Source: Bacillus sp. EAC (lineage in GTDB: Bacteria > Bacillota > Bacilli > Bacillales > Bacillaceae_G). Taken from it: a DNA stretch of 64,000 bases. Position 1 is the stretch's first letter. Every line of letters starts with the position of its first letter. The notes below the pieces were generated by a model. The model did not search any database. It saw only the letters and a program-made list of their open reading frames with translations, and was not told the DNA's origin. The DNA lies in contig NZ_NCSY01000001.1 of NCBI RefSeq assembly GCF_002156875.1, positions 496,001-560,000 on the forward strand, given 5' to 3'. The position numbers were made by a program, and so were the translations under genes. This document shows, in pieces, positions 7,988-17,592 of the stretch.

Positions 7988-10723
7988 TTATTTACGTAAT
8001 GCTAAAAATTCAAATTGTCTTAATCGAACAGTGAAGTAAGTAATTGGATCAAAGTAAATGCTTGGATTAGATTTCATTTCGTCTAATGTTGCTACATAGC
8101 TTGAAATCGAAGCCCTTGTTTGATCAACTAGCTCATGAATATGTTCATATGGTGTATTTAAAAACATCGATAAATCTCTTGGTAATGTCTTTTCAAACAT
8201 TTCGAACTGTAAGAAAAACTTATTCGATAATTCTGATGTAATATCATCATAGTTCACATTATCAACATATTTTTGATATTGAGCAACAAGTTTTGATTTA
8301 TTTTGAGGCAATAAACCTAATAAAATACCTGAGCTTTTTAAAATAAATTGAGACGGAGATGAGTTTAATAAAATATTCATATCATCCAGCTGAGTCATGC
8401 TTGTCATTCGATCCGCATCACGACGCCAGTCATCAAGTACCTTAAAGTCACACTCAAGGTTTAAATGGTCAGTTCCAATATATGAGTTTAATGAATCAGT
8501 CATATCAGCTAAATATGCTTGAGTTCCTTCAAGAAGAACTCCTGATTCTTTAATCCAAACTTGTAAAACTTCATTTAACTTAGGTAAAGTTACATCTCTT
8601 ACATAACCTTGAATACGTTGATTCATCTCGTCATTTAATGTTTCAAGAATCGAATTGAAGTCACTGTCTTCTTTTATTAATTCCTTACACTCTTTTAAAA
8701 GTGCTGGAATACTTAATTTTAAATCATATTTCAATTCATCTTTTAATTGACGATAAGAGCTTGTAACGGTATGAACATGCTCCATTTCTTTATCTTTTAA
8801 CGAGTGAAGCAATCCATTTAATTTATCATCTAAAACTTCATTCCACTCGATATCAGAACGTAAATCATTTTCTTTCTCTACTCGTTTTTCTAATAAGAAA
8901 TTAATTAACTTACGAATTGCAAGTAATAATTTTTCAGTATGTTTCGAATTTCCTACTGTTGAAAGAACATTATTTTCAATAAATCGTTCTAATTCATTGA
9001 ATTGATCTTGATTACTATAAATTGAAGAATATGGTAATACCTTCGCATTTGGGAAATCCAACTTAATCTTCTCTTGAATTTCTGCAAGAACTCGCTCTAA
9101 TTCTTCATTACTATAAATCGAATCCATTTTATTTAAGATAAAATGAATCGGTAAAGTTGGTAACTGTTTTTGGATTGAAACGAGAATTTTTCGTTCGTTT
9201 TCAGTATATGGAGCTGTTGCGTTTAATACATATACTAATCGATCAGCAAGTTTTACTGACTCAAACAATGCTTTTGTATTAATTTCTACACCATCTATTC
9301 CTGGAGTATCAATTATTGAAAGACTGTGCTTTTGTAAGAATTTATTTGGCAACTCATAAAATACTAATTCGTCACCTTTAATTAATTCATTTTCAACTGT
9401 TGTCAAATCATAGAAATCTGCATATTCAGGCAGTTGTGTATCTCCGTCTTTCGAAAACACTGTAATTTGAGTTTCAGCATTTTGCTCAAACAATACTGGG
9501 ATTGTAGTAGATGATCCCATCATTTTTTCACCTAAAAGTGAATTTACAAATGATGACTTACCATTTCCTGCAGTACCAGCAACTAACATTGTCGTATTTT
9601 CAAAATTAGTTAATTTTGATGACCACCATTCGAAGCGGTCTCCGACTTCAATTTCATTTAACAGTGCCCATTGTAAAATATTTTCAAATAATTCTTTTCC
9701 ACTTTCAAAGACATCTGGTGTCTGTTGTAATTGTTCAAATGCCATCTCAGCATCAATAGCAATTTGATATTCGATTCGCCCTGGGAATATTCGATCCCAT
9801 GCCAGTGTAGCAGTTGTAGCCAAAACTGCTCCATTTAAATCAGTAATACGTAACCAGTTAGTTAAGAAGTTTGGCATCATATCTTCTAACTGAGAAACAA
9901 AGTAATTACCTTCTACTAATTCTTTGTAAGTATTTGAATAGATTGATGGCAATCGATTCCACTTAATACCAGTTTCCACATTAATTTGGAATAACATCTC
10001 GTTAAATGTTTGTAACCAATTAATATAATTTGATTGTTCACGATAGCTGTTCCATAATGCTTCTACCATTAACTCAAAATGCTCAAGATTCGCTCTACCT
10101 AATGAAATTAAAGGTTGAACGAAATAATCTGGTGCCATTTCTTTTGTGACACCATTTGATATGTACCCTTTTAAGACAGTAAACCATTTTAAATCTTCTG
10201 TACGAATTGATTCGTTTGACGCTAGATCAACTGCACTATTCCAATCATGATTTTTCTCATAAAATTTACGTGCAATTTTTGTCACCCTTGGATAATCAGG
10301 GTTGAATTTAACCGCTTCTTTTATAATACGATCGGCTTGTTCATAATTTGAAATATCAATATACAATGAAAATAATTGAAGAAAAATCTCAGAAGTTAAT
10401 GTATTACTTTCCGTTTTAACTTCCTTATACAGCTTTTCAGCTGTTTCAAATGAACCAATCTCATAATAAGAGTCAGCGATATTTTTCTTAGCCCAATCTT
10501 TTAATTGGTTTCCAACTTTTTCCCATTTGAATACTGCTGTTTCAAAGTCTTTGTTTTCAAAATATAATTCACCTTGCGCGAAACGGATTGATGAATGATC
10601 AATATCATCATCAGGATGGTTACTGTTTCTTAAATCTGCAAGGACAGCAACTGGATCGTTTTCATTTTCATTTAAATAAGTTTTATAAAATTTCTTCTCA
10701 ATAAATTGTTGCTTTAATGTCAA
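7988..10723 (-). CDS. TPR-containing dynamin-type GTPase
   Basis: A 911-residue protein. The first roughly 200 residues look like tetratricopeptide-type helical repeats (FAQGELYFENKDFETAVFKW, NIADSYYEIGSFETAEKLYK). A GTPase domain starts near residue 380: G1 GTAGNGKSSFVNSL, G3 DTPGID and G4 NKMD. Long predicted helices with coiled-coil character follow. This matches bacterial dynamin-superfamily proteins; membrane remodelling or surveillance is plausible but not shown. No membrane segment is obvious. The TTG at 10723 is preferred because AAGGTG lies 6 bases before it, while the GTG 9 bases upstream overlaps that site. The gene is alone on its strand here, with no second dynamin gene beside it. 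Confidence 0.82.
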   Translation of the reverse strand: MTLKQQFIEKKFYKTYLNENENDPVAVLADLRNSNHPDDDIDHSSIRFAQGELYFENKDFETAVFKWEKVGNQLKDWAKKNIADSYYEIGSFETAEKLYKEVKTESNTLTSEIFLQLFSLYIDISNYEQADRIIKEAVKFNPDYPRVTKIARKFYEKNHDWNSAVDLASNESIRTEDLKWFTVLKGYISNGVTKEMAPDYFVQPLISLGRANLEHFELMVEALWNSYREQSNYINWLQTFNEMLFQINVETGIKWNRLPSIYSNTYKELVEGNYFVSQLEDMMPNFLTNWLRITDLNGAVLATTATLAWDRIFPGRIEYQIAIDAEMAFEQLQQTPDVFESGKELFENILQWALLNEIEVGDRFEWWSSKLTNFENTTMLVAGTAGNGKSSFVNSLLGEKMMGSSTTIPVLFEQNAETQITVFSKDGDTQLPEYADFYDLTTVENELIKGDELVFYELPNKFLQKHSLSIIDTPGIDGVEINTKALFESVKLADRLVYVLNATAPYTENERKILVSIQKQLPTLPIHFILNKMDSIYSNEELERVLAEIQEKIKLDFPNAKVLPYSSIYSNQDQFNELERFIENNVLSTVGNSKHTEKLLLAIRKLINFLLEKRVEKENDLRSDIEWNEVLDDKLNGLLHSLKDKEMEHVHTVTSSYRQLKDELKYDLKLSIPALLKECKELIKEDSDFNSILETLNDEMNQRIQGYVRDVTLPKLNEVLQVWIKESGVLLEGTQAYLADMTDSLNSYIGTDHLNLECDFKVLDDWRRDADRMTSMTQLDDMNILLNSSPSQFILKSSGILLGLLPQNKSKLVAQYQKYVDNVNYDDITSELSNKFFLQFEMFEKTLPRDLSMFLNTPYEHIHELVDQTRASISSYVATLDEMKSNPSIYFDPITYFTVRLRQFEFLALRK

Positions 10724-10926
10724 GTTGATCACCTTCTATGTATTGTATGTTAAAACTATTTCTAAGAATAAGTCGAAAGGATTGGTTCTCTTCTGTTCAG
10801 CAGTATTATTCTACCAAATTAAACTAAGCTGAAATATGACAATTAGATGTCTTTTTTAAGTCATTTTTGTTATATTTGTTACGTTACTTACAAAATATAG
10901 TAAATAAAAAATTATTTGGAGGCATT

Positions 10927-11397
10927 ATGCTAACTTACGAACAAAAGCTTTCTATTATCGAATCTTTTCCTGAATTGACAAAAAAATCTGTTTCACTTGG
11001 ACGAATTAATTTCCAATATGAAGAAAGTCTGAAAGAAAAAAAGAATGTTGTTTTCCACTTACATCCAAATGGCAATGGATTTGTTTATGCTGAAGGAATC
11101 AGAGGATATAAAACGAATGATAAAGGTATGGTAAATATAAGAGATTTCTCAGAAGAGGACCTACGTATTATTATTACTAAATCGATTGAAAACTTATCTA
11201 CTGATTATACACCTTTCGTAGAAAATGATGAAGAAGTAGAAGAAATTTGGGCAAATAAAAGTGGACAAATTCTGAAGCTTATTTCTGAAATGGACATGTG
11301 GAATGTTTACGCTGGTGAAAACCTTGATGGAACATTTAATAGCTATGGTGAAGCAGCTGAATACTTAGATGAAGAAGGATTTTCGTTCAAAGAATAA
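10927..11397 (+). CDS. Conserved hypothetical protein, 156 residues
   Basis: A soluble acidic protein beginning MLTYEQKLSIIESFPELTKK, with HLHPNGNGFVYAEG in the middle and EEGFSFKE at the end. The ATG at 10927 is chosen because GGAGG lies 4 bases upstream; the open frame extends 60 bases further without a ribosome binding site. It has the look of conserved Bacillaceae proteins of unknown function; I cannot assign a role. It is followed by its own terminator. Confidence 0.75.
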   Translation: MLTYEQKLSIIESFPELTKKSVSLGRINFQYEESLKEKKNVVFHLHPNGNGFVYAEGIRGYKTNDKGMVNIRDFSEEDLRIIITKSIENLSTDYTPFVENDEEVEEIWANKSGQILKLISEMDMWNVYAGENLDGTFNSYGEAAEYLDEEGFSFKE

Positions 11398-11423
11398 GTT
11401 CAGCAAATATATTGATTTATTTA

Positions 11424-11449
11424 AAGCGCTTGTTTACAAGCGTTTTTTT
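11424..11449 (+). terminator. Terminator
   Basis: CGCTTG-ttta-CAAGCG followed by seven T. Confidence 0.82.
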
Positions 11450-11478
11450 GTTGATCATTTACTTACTTATTCCGAAAT

Positions 11479-11505
11479 AAAAAACGCCCAAAATTGGACG
11501 TTTTC
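11479..11505 (-). terminator. Terminator of the small spore-type gene
   Basis: Minus-strand AAAACGTCC-aatttt-GGGCGTTTTTT (with G-U pairs), directly after the stop codon of the 47-residue gene. Confidence 0.65.
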
Positions 11506-11507
11506 TA

Positions 11508-11651
11508 TTAATGCAGTTCAGTTTTAGACTTACTTCCTTTTCTTGAGCGATAGTCATTTCCTTTAGAATTGTCCCCGCTTTGTGGTGGTTGTCCATGTAA
11601 CTCAGGAGCATTTTGATTTTTGCTACCTTTACTTCCATTTTTACTAGTCAT
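11508..11651 (-). CDS. Small acid-soluble spore protein P-like (47 residues)
   Basis: Starts MTSKNGSKGSKNQNAPELHG and is very hydrophilic, rich in Lys, Ser, Asn and Gly. Its N-terminus and composition resemble the minor spore protein SspP (MTNKN-SK---KNAP-GH pattern). AGGAGG lies 6 bases before the ATG and a terminator follows, so it is a real single-gene unit. If the match is right, it is a minor component of the spore core made late in sporulation. The alternative is another small spore protein. Confidence 0.6.
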   Translation of the reverse strand: MTSKNGSKGSKNQNAPELHGQPPQSGDNSKGNDYRSRKGSKSKTELH

Positions 11652-11763
11652 TTTTATCCTCCTAAAAACGATTATCATAAATAGATTCCCTTATAAATTA
11701 AAAGTTTATTCAAAAATAGGATTTCGAATTTAAGTACATAATACTTAAAAAGGAGGGGTTAAA

Positions 11764-11898
11764 ATGGCAAAAGGACATACGAACAAAGGTCCTCAGAAAA
11801 GTTCTGTTGATCAATTCGGTCACTCTGAAGAATCTGCTTACTCTAAAAGTAAAAAAATGGAAGAATTTCATAAGAAAAATACTGAAAAAGAAGGATAA
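11764..11898 (+). CDS. Small hydrophilic protein, 44 residues
   Basis: Starts MAKGHTNKGPQKSSVDQFGH and ends in a Lys/Glu-rich tail. GGAGGGG precedes the ATG by 6 bases. CATAATA 17 bases before the ribosome binding site resembles a sporulation sigma-G -10 box, but no clear -35 box is visible. I do not recognise the family; composition and neighbours suggest a spore-associated protein. Confidence 0.55.
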   Translation: MAKGHTNKGPQKSSVDQFGHSEESAYSKSKKMEEFHKKNTEKEG

Positions 11899-11979
11899 AA
11901 TTTATTTAACCTATGGACTTGCTAATTTACCTTCAACAAGTCATTATTAAGGTATGATGAAATTGGAGGAACTCGAGTT

Positions 11980-12159
11980 ATGACTGAAAAAAACGAACCA
12001 AAAAAAGTAAGTCTTCAGGACTTAATGAAACAAAAACTTGCAAGTAAAAAGCAACAACAATCGTCTAACAATACTGGCCTTAATTCAGTAAAAGATATGA
12101 CGAAAAAAAATCAAATTGCGAAAAAGCCAAATAATCAACGTAAACGTATGGGAGTTTAA
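11980..12159 (+). CDS. Small basic protein upstream of ywbE, 59 residues
   Basis: Starts MTEKNEPKKVSLQDLMKQKL; Lys, Gln and Asn rich, ending NNQRKRMGV. GGAGGA lies 9 bases before the ATG. Its stop codon is one base before the ywbE start, so the two genes are translationally coupled. Possibly a nucleic-acid-binding peptide by charge alone. No family recognised. Confidence 0.6.
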   Translation: MTEKNEPKKVSLQDLMKQKLASKKQQQSSNNTGLNSVKDMTKKNQIAKKPNNQRKRMGV

Positions 12160-12160
12160 A

Positions 12161-12358
12161 ATGGACGGTAAAATCCGTTCTAATGTAATAATTGGTGCAA
12201 AAGTTAATATTGTTTTAAAACAAGACCAGCGTTCTGGAAAATTAACAACTGGAATTGTAAAAGACATATTAACAAACTCCCCTTCACATCCACATGGCAT
12301 CAAAGTTAGACTTCAAGATGGTCAAGTAGGACGAGTGAAAGATATAATTGGTAATTAA
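12161..12358 (+). CDS. ywbE: YwbE family protein
   Basis: A 65-residue protein matching the small YwbE family (IGAKVNIVLKQDQRSGKLTTG, HPHGIKVRLQDGQVGRV), probably a single small beta-barrel. Function unknown. The ATG at 12161 follows GGGAG in the end of the preceding gene; in-frame upstream sequence lies inside that gene and is not used. A terminator follows. Confidence 0.9.
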   Translation: MDGKIRSNVIIGAKVNIVLKQDQRSGKLTTGIVKDILTNSPSHPHGIKVRLQDGQVGRVKDIIGN

Positions 12359-12388
12359 AAACGACTGTTTTAGAACAGTCGTTTTTTT
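12357..12388 (+). terminator. Terminator after ywbE
   Basis: AAAACGACTGTT-ttag-AACAGTCGTTTTTTT, immediately at the stop codon. Confidence 0.87.
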
Positions 12389-12466
12389 ATGTTCCAGATA
12401 AGTAATCGATTTGATTGTAACAAAATACTAACTCAAATTAGAAAGCCGTCACAAATTATACGAATA

Positions 12467-12496
12467 TTCACAAATATATAGTAAATATTGTATAAT
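12467..12496 (+). promoter_or_regulatory. Promoter of moxR operon
   Basis: TTCACA, 18-base spacer, TATAAT, about 50 bases before the moxR start. Confidence 0.5.
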
Positions 12497-12545
12497 TAAA
12501 AAATACAAATTTTTCCATATTATCAAAGAAAGTAAGGTGAGTTGT

Positions 12546-13472
12546 ATGTCACTAGATAAAATCAAACAAAATATCTCAAATGTTCTTATTGGCCAAGAGC
12601 ATGCAATTGATCTTTTAATGGTCGGATTAATTGCAAACGGACATATTTTACTGGAGGATGTTCCAGGAACTGGAAAAACAACACTTGCAAAAACTTTAGC
12701 AAAATCAATACATGCTGATTTTAAGCGTCTTCAATTCACGGCTGACACACTGCCTGGCGATGTAACTGGTCTTGAATATTTTGATCTAAAGGCCGCTGAT
12801 TTCAAAACACGAAAAGGACCAATTTTTTCAAATATAGTCTTAGTTGATGAAATAAATCGAGCAGTGCCACGTACTCAGTCTGCATTACTTGAAGTTATGG
12901 AAGAACGAACAGTTACAATTGCAGGGGAAACCCACAAATTACCTGTCCCCTTCCTTGTACTTGCAACACAAAACCCATTAGAGTCAGCAGGTACTTTTCC
13001 TCTTCCTGATGCTCAATTAGATCGTTTTTTACTTACGATTCGTCAAGGATACCCATCATTACAACAAGAAAAAGACATGATTTTTCGTTTCAAAGAAAAT
13101 AATCCGATTCAAGACTTGCAAAGTGTCATAAGTTGTGAAGAAATTCTTTTATATCAAGAAAATGCTAAAAAAGTGTCTATTCATGAAGATGTACTAAATT
13201 ACATACTTCAAATTATTCATCTTACAAGAAATCATGAGCAAATTGAAATTGGTGTAAGTCCTCGTGGTACTTTAGCATTTACTAGGGCAATACAGGCACG
13301 TGCACTATTAAATGAACGAGATTATTGTACTCCAGAAGATGTACGCATATTGGCAATCCCTGTTTGTAGTCATCGGCTATCATTAACAATTGAAGGTGAA
13401 ATGAAGACGACGAAACGTCTAATAATGAAAGAAATATTAGAATCTGTCTTTGCACCGGTTGAACAAATATGA
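12546..13472 (+). CDS. MoxR family AAA ATPase
   Basis: A 308-residue AAA+ protein. Walker A is EDVPGTGKTTLAK (about 37-49), Walker B is VLVDEINRA, followed by the MoxR motif LATQNPLESAGTFPLPDAQL and SPRGTLAFTRA. MoxR ATPases are thought to act as chaperones for assembly or activation of protein complexes, usually beside DUF58 proteins. The ATG at 12546 follows AAGGTGAG. Its stop overlaps the next start by 4 bases, so the genes are coupled. Confidence 0.93.
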   Translation: MSLDKIKQNISNVLIGQEHAIDLLMVGLIANGHILLEDVPGTGKTTLAKTLAKSIHADFKRLQFTADTLPGDVTGLEYFDLKAADFKTRKGPIFSNIVLVDEINRAVPRTQSALLEVMEERTVTIAGETHKLPVPFLVLATQNPLESAGTFPLPDAQLDRFLLTIRQGYPSLQQEKDMIFRFKENNPIQDLQSVISCEEILLYQENAKKVSIHEDVLNYILQIIHLTRNHEQIEIGVSPRGTLAFTRAIQARALLNERDYCTPEDVRILAIPVCSHRLSLTIEGEMKTTKRLIMKEILESVFAPVEQI

Positions 13473-14566
13473 AAAAAACTTATCAATACCATTTGATTGC
13501 ACATCCATTTACGATTAGCTTATCGATTTGTTTAGCGATTTTATTTTCGATTTTCAGTCAATCAATCTATTATTTAGCTGCTTGTCTTTTTCATATATTA
13601 CTTGTCACTTATTCACATTATTATGTAAGGAAATGTGAAATTCGCTGGGAAATTACTCAAAAGCAAGACCATTTGTTTACTGATGAAACGACTGATTGTT
13701 CGATAACTTTTCAAAACAAATCATCTTTAATGATTTATGAAGCATCATTTCAGTTTAATTCAGATGAAGAAATCGTATGGGAAAATAAAGGATTTATTCC
13801 AACTACACTAATCAAAAATTACTACAAACTTCCCTTTTCCTTAAAAAAGCAAGAAATTAAATCGTTTACATTCAATACAACTGTTCTAAAACGAGGAATA
13901 TTCAGTTGGAATAATGCACATTTAGTTGTTAATGATCCACTGCGACTTATTACGATTCATTTCTTAAATATAGAGGGGCCTTACTTCCATGTCTATCCAA
14001 ACTTGCGGAAAGTCCATCTTCCTGAAAGTTTGGAATATCAAGGTATTAGAAAAGCATTAGTCTCTCCTTTATATGATGAAACAAAATTAATTGGCGTAAA
14101 ACGTTATGAAAGTGAAGATTTCCGATCAATACATTGGGGAGCAACAGCAAAAAATGGAGATTTAATGGCGAAAAAATATGATTTTACACAAAGTGATCGT
14201 TATGCAGTCTTTGTGAATTTAGCAGATCAAAAAGGGTTTTCTTTTCATCATAAGTGTGAAGAGTTAATCGAAATCGCTATTGGAACATGTAAACAGCTTA
14301 CATCGCAGAACTGTTCATATGAAGTTTGGGTTAATCGTGAAACATCAAATGGTTTAACACACTTACCTTCTGGAAAAAACAGAAAACAATTACAATCGGC
14401 ATTACAAATGTTCTCTTTATTTAAAGATAGTGACACACCAATTTCAAACGATTATTTTTATCGATATGGCTTTCGATATAAAATTCAAGATGCCATACCA
14501 ATTGTGATTGGAATCCCACCACGAGAGTCTTCACGTAAAAATCAATGGGTTCAGATAACTGGTTAG
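13469..14566 (+). CDS. DUF58 domain membrane protein
   Basis: A 365-residue protein with a paired hydrophobic segment near the N-terminus (about 14-50) and the DUF58 signature YESEDFRSIHWGATAKNGDL (about 210-230). DUF58 proteins accompany MoxR ATPases, often with a von Willebrand-like fold; a role in envelope protein assembly is inferred from other operons. Coupled to moxR by a 4-base overlap and to the next gene by close spacing. Confidence 0.9.
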   Translation: MKKTYQYHLIAHPFTISLSICLAILFSIFSQSIYYLAACLFHILLVTYSHYYVRKCEIRWEITQKQDHLFTDETTDCSITFQNKSSLMIYEASFQFNSDEEIVWENKGFIPTTLIKNYYKLPFSLKKQEIKSFTFNTTVLKRGIFSWNNAHLVVNDPLRLITIHFLNIEGPYFHVYPNLRKVHLPESLEYQGIRKALVSPLYDETKLIGVKRYESEDFRSIHWGATAKNGDLMAKKYDFTQSDRYAVFVNLADQKGFSFHHKCEELIEIAIGTCKQLTSQNCSYEVWVNRETSNGLTHLPSGKNRKQLQSALQMFSLFKDSDTPISNDYFYRYGFRYKIQDAIPIVIGIPPRESSRKNQWVQITG

Positions 14567-14580
14567 AGAGGAAAAAAAAG

Positions 14581-15279
14581 ATGGATTATACTAAAAGAAT
14601 AAGCCGTACGATATTAATTGCCCTTTCCCTTTCTCTATTTTTATCTTTCGCACTTCTGTTTTGTAAGCAAATAATTCTCTCTACATACTTTGGTAAGATT
14701 GAATCAGATAATCCCCTCTCTGCTCTCTCTCTTTTTTATATTACTGATAATCATAAAGAAAGTAAGGGAAAAGAATTGTATAGCTGGGGAAATAATTCAG
14801 TAACAAATGAAAAAGGTTCAATTCAAAATAAGAAGGAAAAAGTACCAAATATCGATCGAAACTCATTTAGCTTTTCTACTATTACAAAAAATAAAACTAA
14901 CGTTTCATTATTCGTTAGTCTCCTTCTATTATTGATCTTGATTATAATTATTTATTTTAAAAAGAAAAAGAAAAGAAATCTAAATGATAAAGCATTTAAA
15001 GAAACAAAACAGTCGCTCAGTTTTAAAAATTTATACAATAAGAAAACGCAACCAGTATTTCGTACTGATTATCCATTAGAAGAGATAAGAAAAGCCTTAA
15101 TCAATTGGGAGATACAACTACCACCTTTTAATCAAAGAAAATCCCATGAAACGATTCAACAATGGTTTACTCGAATTGGTAAAAGCGACGAATTCATCCC
15201 AATCTATGAAAAAGTCAGATACGGGAATCATGAATTAAAAAATGAGGAGATTGAACTTGTAAAAAGATTTCTATACTAA
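14581..15279 (+). CDS. DUF4129 domain protein, membrane anchored
   Basis: A 232-residue protein with transmembrane helices near residues 10-33 and 105-125, then a C-terminal DUF4129-like domain (YPLEEIRKALINWEIQLPPF, SHETIQQWFTRIG). The ATG at 14581 is preceded by GAGAGG; the open frame runs further upstream within the DUF58 gene without a ribosome binding site. In many Bacillaceae the third gene is a large transglutaminase-DUF4129 fusion. Only the DUF4129 part is seen here, so either this is a minimal form or the transglutaminase is elsewhere. Confidence 0.75.
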   Translation: MDYTKRISRTILIALSLSLFLSFALLFCKQIILSTYFGKIESDNPLSALSLFYITDNHKESKGKELYSWGNNSVTNEKGSIQNKKEKVPNIDRNSFSFSTITKNKTNVSLFVSLLLLLILIIIIYFKKKKKRNLNDKAFKETKQSLSFKNLYNKKTQPVFRTDYPLEEIRKALINWEIQLPPFNQRKSHETIQQWFTRIGKSDEFIPIYEKVRYGNHELKNEEIELVKRFLY

Positions 15280-15321
15280 GAAAAGGACTGAATCCAATAT
15301 TTTTTGGTTTTGTCTACACAA

Positions 15322-15352
15322 GGAAAGGTCTTCTGTTGAAGACCTTTATTCT
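15322..15352. terminator. Bidirectional terminator between moxR operon and his operon
   Basis: AAAGGTCTTC-tgtt-GAAGACCTTT with T-rich flanks on both strands. It serves the ends of two convergent operons. Confidence 0.82.
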
Positions 15353-15362
15353 ATTTATTTTG

Positions 15363-16181
15363 TTATACATTTTGTAAATACACATCATATCCTCGACTAA
15401 TATCCTCTACACCATGCGAATCCGACCCATAAATTAGAGGGATTTTTAAAGATTTTGCATAATTAATTAAATGAGTTGGCGGATACGGTTCTTCGCACAA
15501 AGGCTTAAACAAGCCCGCCATATTATAATCTAATTCGTATTTATGTTGTTTTATACTATTTAGAATATCTTTTTGTATCGTAAAAATTTTTTCAGTTTCT
15601 TCACAATGTACTAACTGCTTAAACTTATTACATAGTGTCATATGCCCAATTCTCTTTGGTTTATATGGACCTAAATCATCAAAAATAGATTGTAGAACTA
15701 AGTTATAGTATGCTAGTTGGAATTTCTCAGTATGTCCAAAATCATTTACGATTCCTTCAAGCGTAGCTTCCGCTTTATAATCGACACAGTGCCAGCCATC
15801 ATTTCCCTCTACATAATGAACACTCAAGATTCCTGTATCACAATATTGACCATATTCACCTAAAAAATGTTTTGTCCATTCGGTATGTTTAGGTAAATAA
15901 TCTAATTCAAATCCAATTTTTATTTGAATCCTATCTTTGTATTTACTTCTAATTTGGTACATTTCTTTTAAGTAAAGATCTACTTCATCCTCTGACATTG
16001 CTATTGAATCTAGCGCATCTATAGGTTTTATTTGACTAGAAAAAGTTAATGGTATAGGTGAATGTTCTGTTATGTGATACTCATCAAAACCAAATTCTAT
16101 TGCTTTTTCAATCATTTGTTCAACATGATCGCCACTACCATGTGGACAATATTGGGTGTGAGTATGACCATCTATTTTCAA
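15363..16181 (-). CDS. hisJ: Histidinol-phosphatase, PHP family
   Basis: A 272-residue PHP-domain protein. It removes phosphate from L-histidinol phosphate, step 8 of histidine synthesis. Metal-binding motifs are visible: [15 protein letters not shown] at the N-terminus, HITEHSP (about 37-43), SVHYVEG, GHMTLC and the final [12 protein letters not shown]. It is the last gene of the his operon. The TTG start overlaps the hisIE stop by 4 bases (TTGA), and AAAGGAG lies about 11 bases before it. Confidence 0.93.
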   Translation of the reverse strand: MKIDGHTHTQYCPHGSGDHVEQMIEKAIEFGFDEYHITEHSPIPLTFSSQIKPIDALDSIAMSEDEVDLYLKEMYQIRSKYKDRIQIKIGFELDYLPKHTEWTKHFLGEYGQYCDTGILSVHYVEGNDGWHCVDYKAEATLEGIVNDFGHTEKFQLAYYNLVLQSIFDDLGPYKPKRIGHMTLCNKFKQLVHCEETEKIFTIQKDILNSIKQHKYELDYNMAGLFKPLCEEPYPPTHLINYAKSLKIPLIYGSDSHGVEDISRGYDVYLQNV

Positions 16182-16822
16182 GATTTAATTTTCTCCTTTC
16201 GATTGACTAAAGTATTTTTTATTTCCGTCAATGCAACACCTTTTTCTACCATTAATACGATCGCATGGTATACAAGATCGCTAATTTCATAAATTAACTC
16301 TTCCGTCCCTTCGTTTTTAGCAGCTATAATAACTTCACTGGACTCTTCACCTATTTTTTTTAAGATTTTATCGATTCCTTTATTAAATAAATAAGTAGTA
16401 TAAGAGCCTTCAATAGGATTATTTTTTCGTTCGTTAATCGTTTCATATAAATCAATCAGTAAACTTTCATTTTTAACTGGCTGAATTTTTAGAGATGGAT
16501 CCAAGTTTACTCCTTCTGTAAAACAACTCCATGTACCTGTATGACAAGCTACTCCTACTTGCTCGACTTGAAGTAAAATGGAATCCTGGTCACAATCATA
16601 TGAAATCGATTTTACAGATTGAAAATGACCAGATGTCTCTCCTTTTTTCCAAATTGCTTGTCTGCTTCTACTGAAAAAAGTTGCAAATCCTGTTTCCAAT
16701 GTCTGATTTATTGATTCTTCATTCATATAAGCTAGCATTAATACATCTTTCGTCTGAGTATCTTGAACAATTGCTGGTACTAATCCTTGCTCATTAAAGC
16801 GAATATTATTAATCTTAAACAT
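16178..16822 (-). CDS. hisIE: Bifunctional phosphoribosyl-AMP cyclohydrolase / phosphoribosyl-ATP pyrophosphatase
   Basis: A 214-residue fusion. The N-terminal HisI domain (about 1-115) has [30 protein letters not shown], and the metal-binding [11 protein letters not shown] and [10 protein letters not shown]. The C-terminal HisE domain (about 118-214) has [16 protein letters not shown] and [10 protein letters not shown]. It catalyses steps 2 and 3 of the pathway. GGGGGAAGCAA precedes the ATG, 12 bases after hisF ends. Confidence 0.96.
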   Translation of the reverse strand: MFKINNIRFNEQGLVPAIVQDTQTKDVLMLAYMNEESINQTLETGFATFFSRSRQAIWKKGETSGHFQSVKSISYDCDQDSILLQVEQVGVACHTGTWSCFTEGVNLDPSLKIQPVKNESLLIDLYETINERKNNPIEGSYTTYLFNKGIDKILKKIGEESSEVIIAAKNEGTEELIYEISDLVYHAIVLMVEKGVALTEIKNTLVNRKEKIKS

Positions 16823-16833
16823 TTGCTTCCCCC

Positions 16834-17592
16834 CTATAATCGAACTGGTACATTATTTCGCTTTAAATAGCTCTTTAAGTCTCGAATCGAAATTTCACCA
16901 AAATGAAAGACTGATGCTGCTAAAACTCCATCAACATTTGCTTTTGAAATTGCTTCATAAAAGTGGTCTAAACTGCCCGCTCCGCCTGATGCAATGACAG
17001 GAATGTTTACCGCTTTAGTAATATTTTGAAGTAATTCAATATCGTAGCCATTTTTCATGCCATCTTCATTGATACTATTAATAACAATCTCACCTGCACC
17101 TAACTCAACACCTTGAATAGCCCATTCAACTGCTTCCCAATCAGTCTCTTTGCGCCCACCATTTATATAGACTTTGTATTCACCTTTCAAATTTTTCTTT
17201 GCATCGATTGAAAGGACCACGCATTGACTTCCAAATCGGTTCGATGCCTCCTGAATTAGGTTAGGATTTGATAGCGCAGCAGAATTGATTGATACTTTAT
17301 CTGCGCCATTTCGAAGCAATTTTGTAAAATCATCAATCGTTCTTACTCCTCCTCCCACACTAAAAGGAATACGAAGCTCTTTTGCTACCTCTGATACAAA
17401 TTCCAAAGAAATATCTCTTTCCTCGTTTGAAGCTGTAATATCATAAAATACTAATTCATCGGCACCATTATCACTATAGTATTTTCCTAGTCTGGTAGGT
17501 GAATCTATATCTTTAATATGAGAAAATTGTTTCCCCTTAACAACTCTTCCATTCCGAACGTCTAAGCAAGGTATGATTCGTCTTGCAAGCAT
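16834..17592 (-). CDS. hisF: Imidazole glycerol phosphate synthase subunit HisF
   Basis: A 252-residue TIM barrel, full length. It shows [15 protein letters not shown] with the catalytic Asp, the phosphate-binding SVGGGVRT and IASGGAGS, and [12 protein letters not shown] with the second catalytic Asp. With HisH it forms IGP and AICAR from PRFAR and glutamine-derived ammonia. The ATG lies inside hisA (31-base overlap), with no separate ribosome binding site visible, so translation is probably coupled. Confidence 0.97.
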   Translation of the reverse strand: MLARRIIPCLDVRNGRVVKGKQFSHIKDIDSPTRLGKYYSDNGADELVFYDITASNEERDISLEFVSEVAKELRIPFSVGGGVRTIDDFTKLLRNGADKVSINSAALSNPNLIQEASNRFGSQCVVLSIDAKKNLKGEYKVYINGGRKETDWEAVEWAIQGVELGAGEIVINSINEDGMKNGYDIELLQNITKAVNIPVIASGGAGSLDHFYEAISKANVDGVLAASVFHFGEISIRDLKSYLKRNNVPVRL

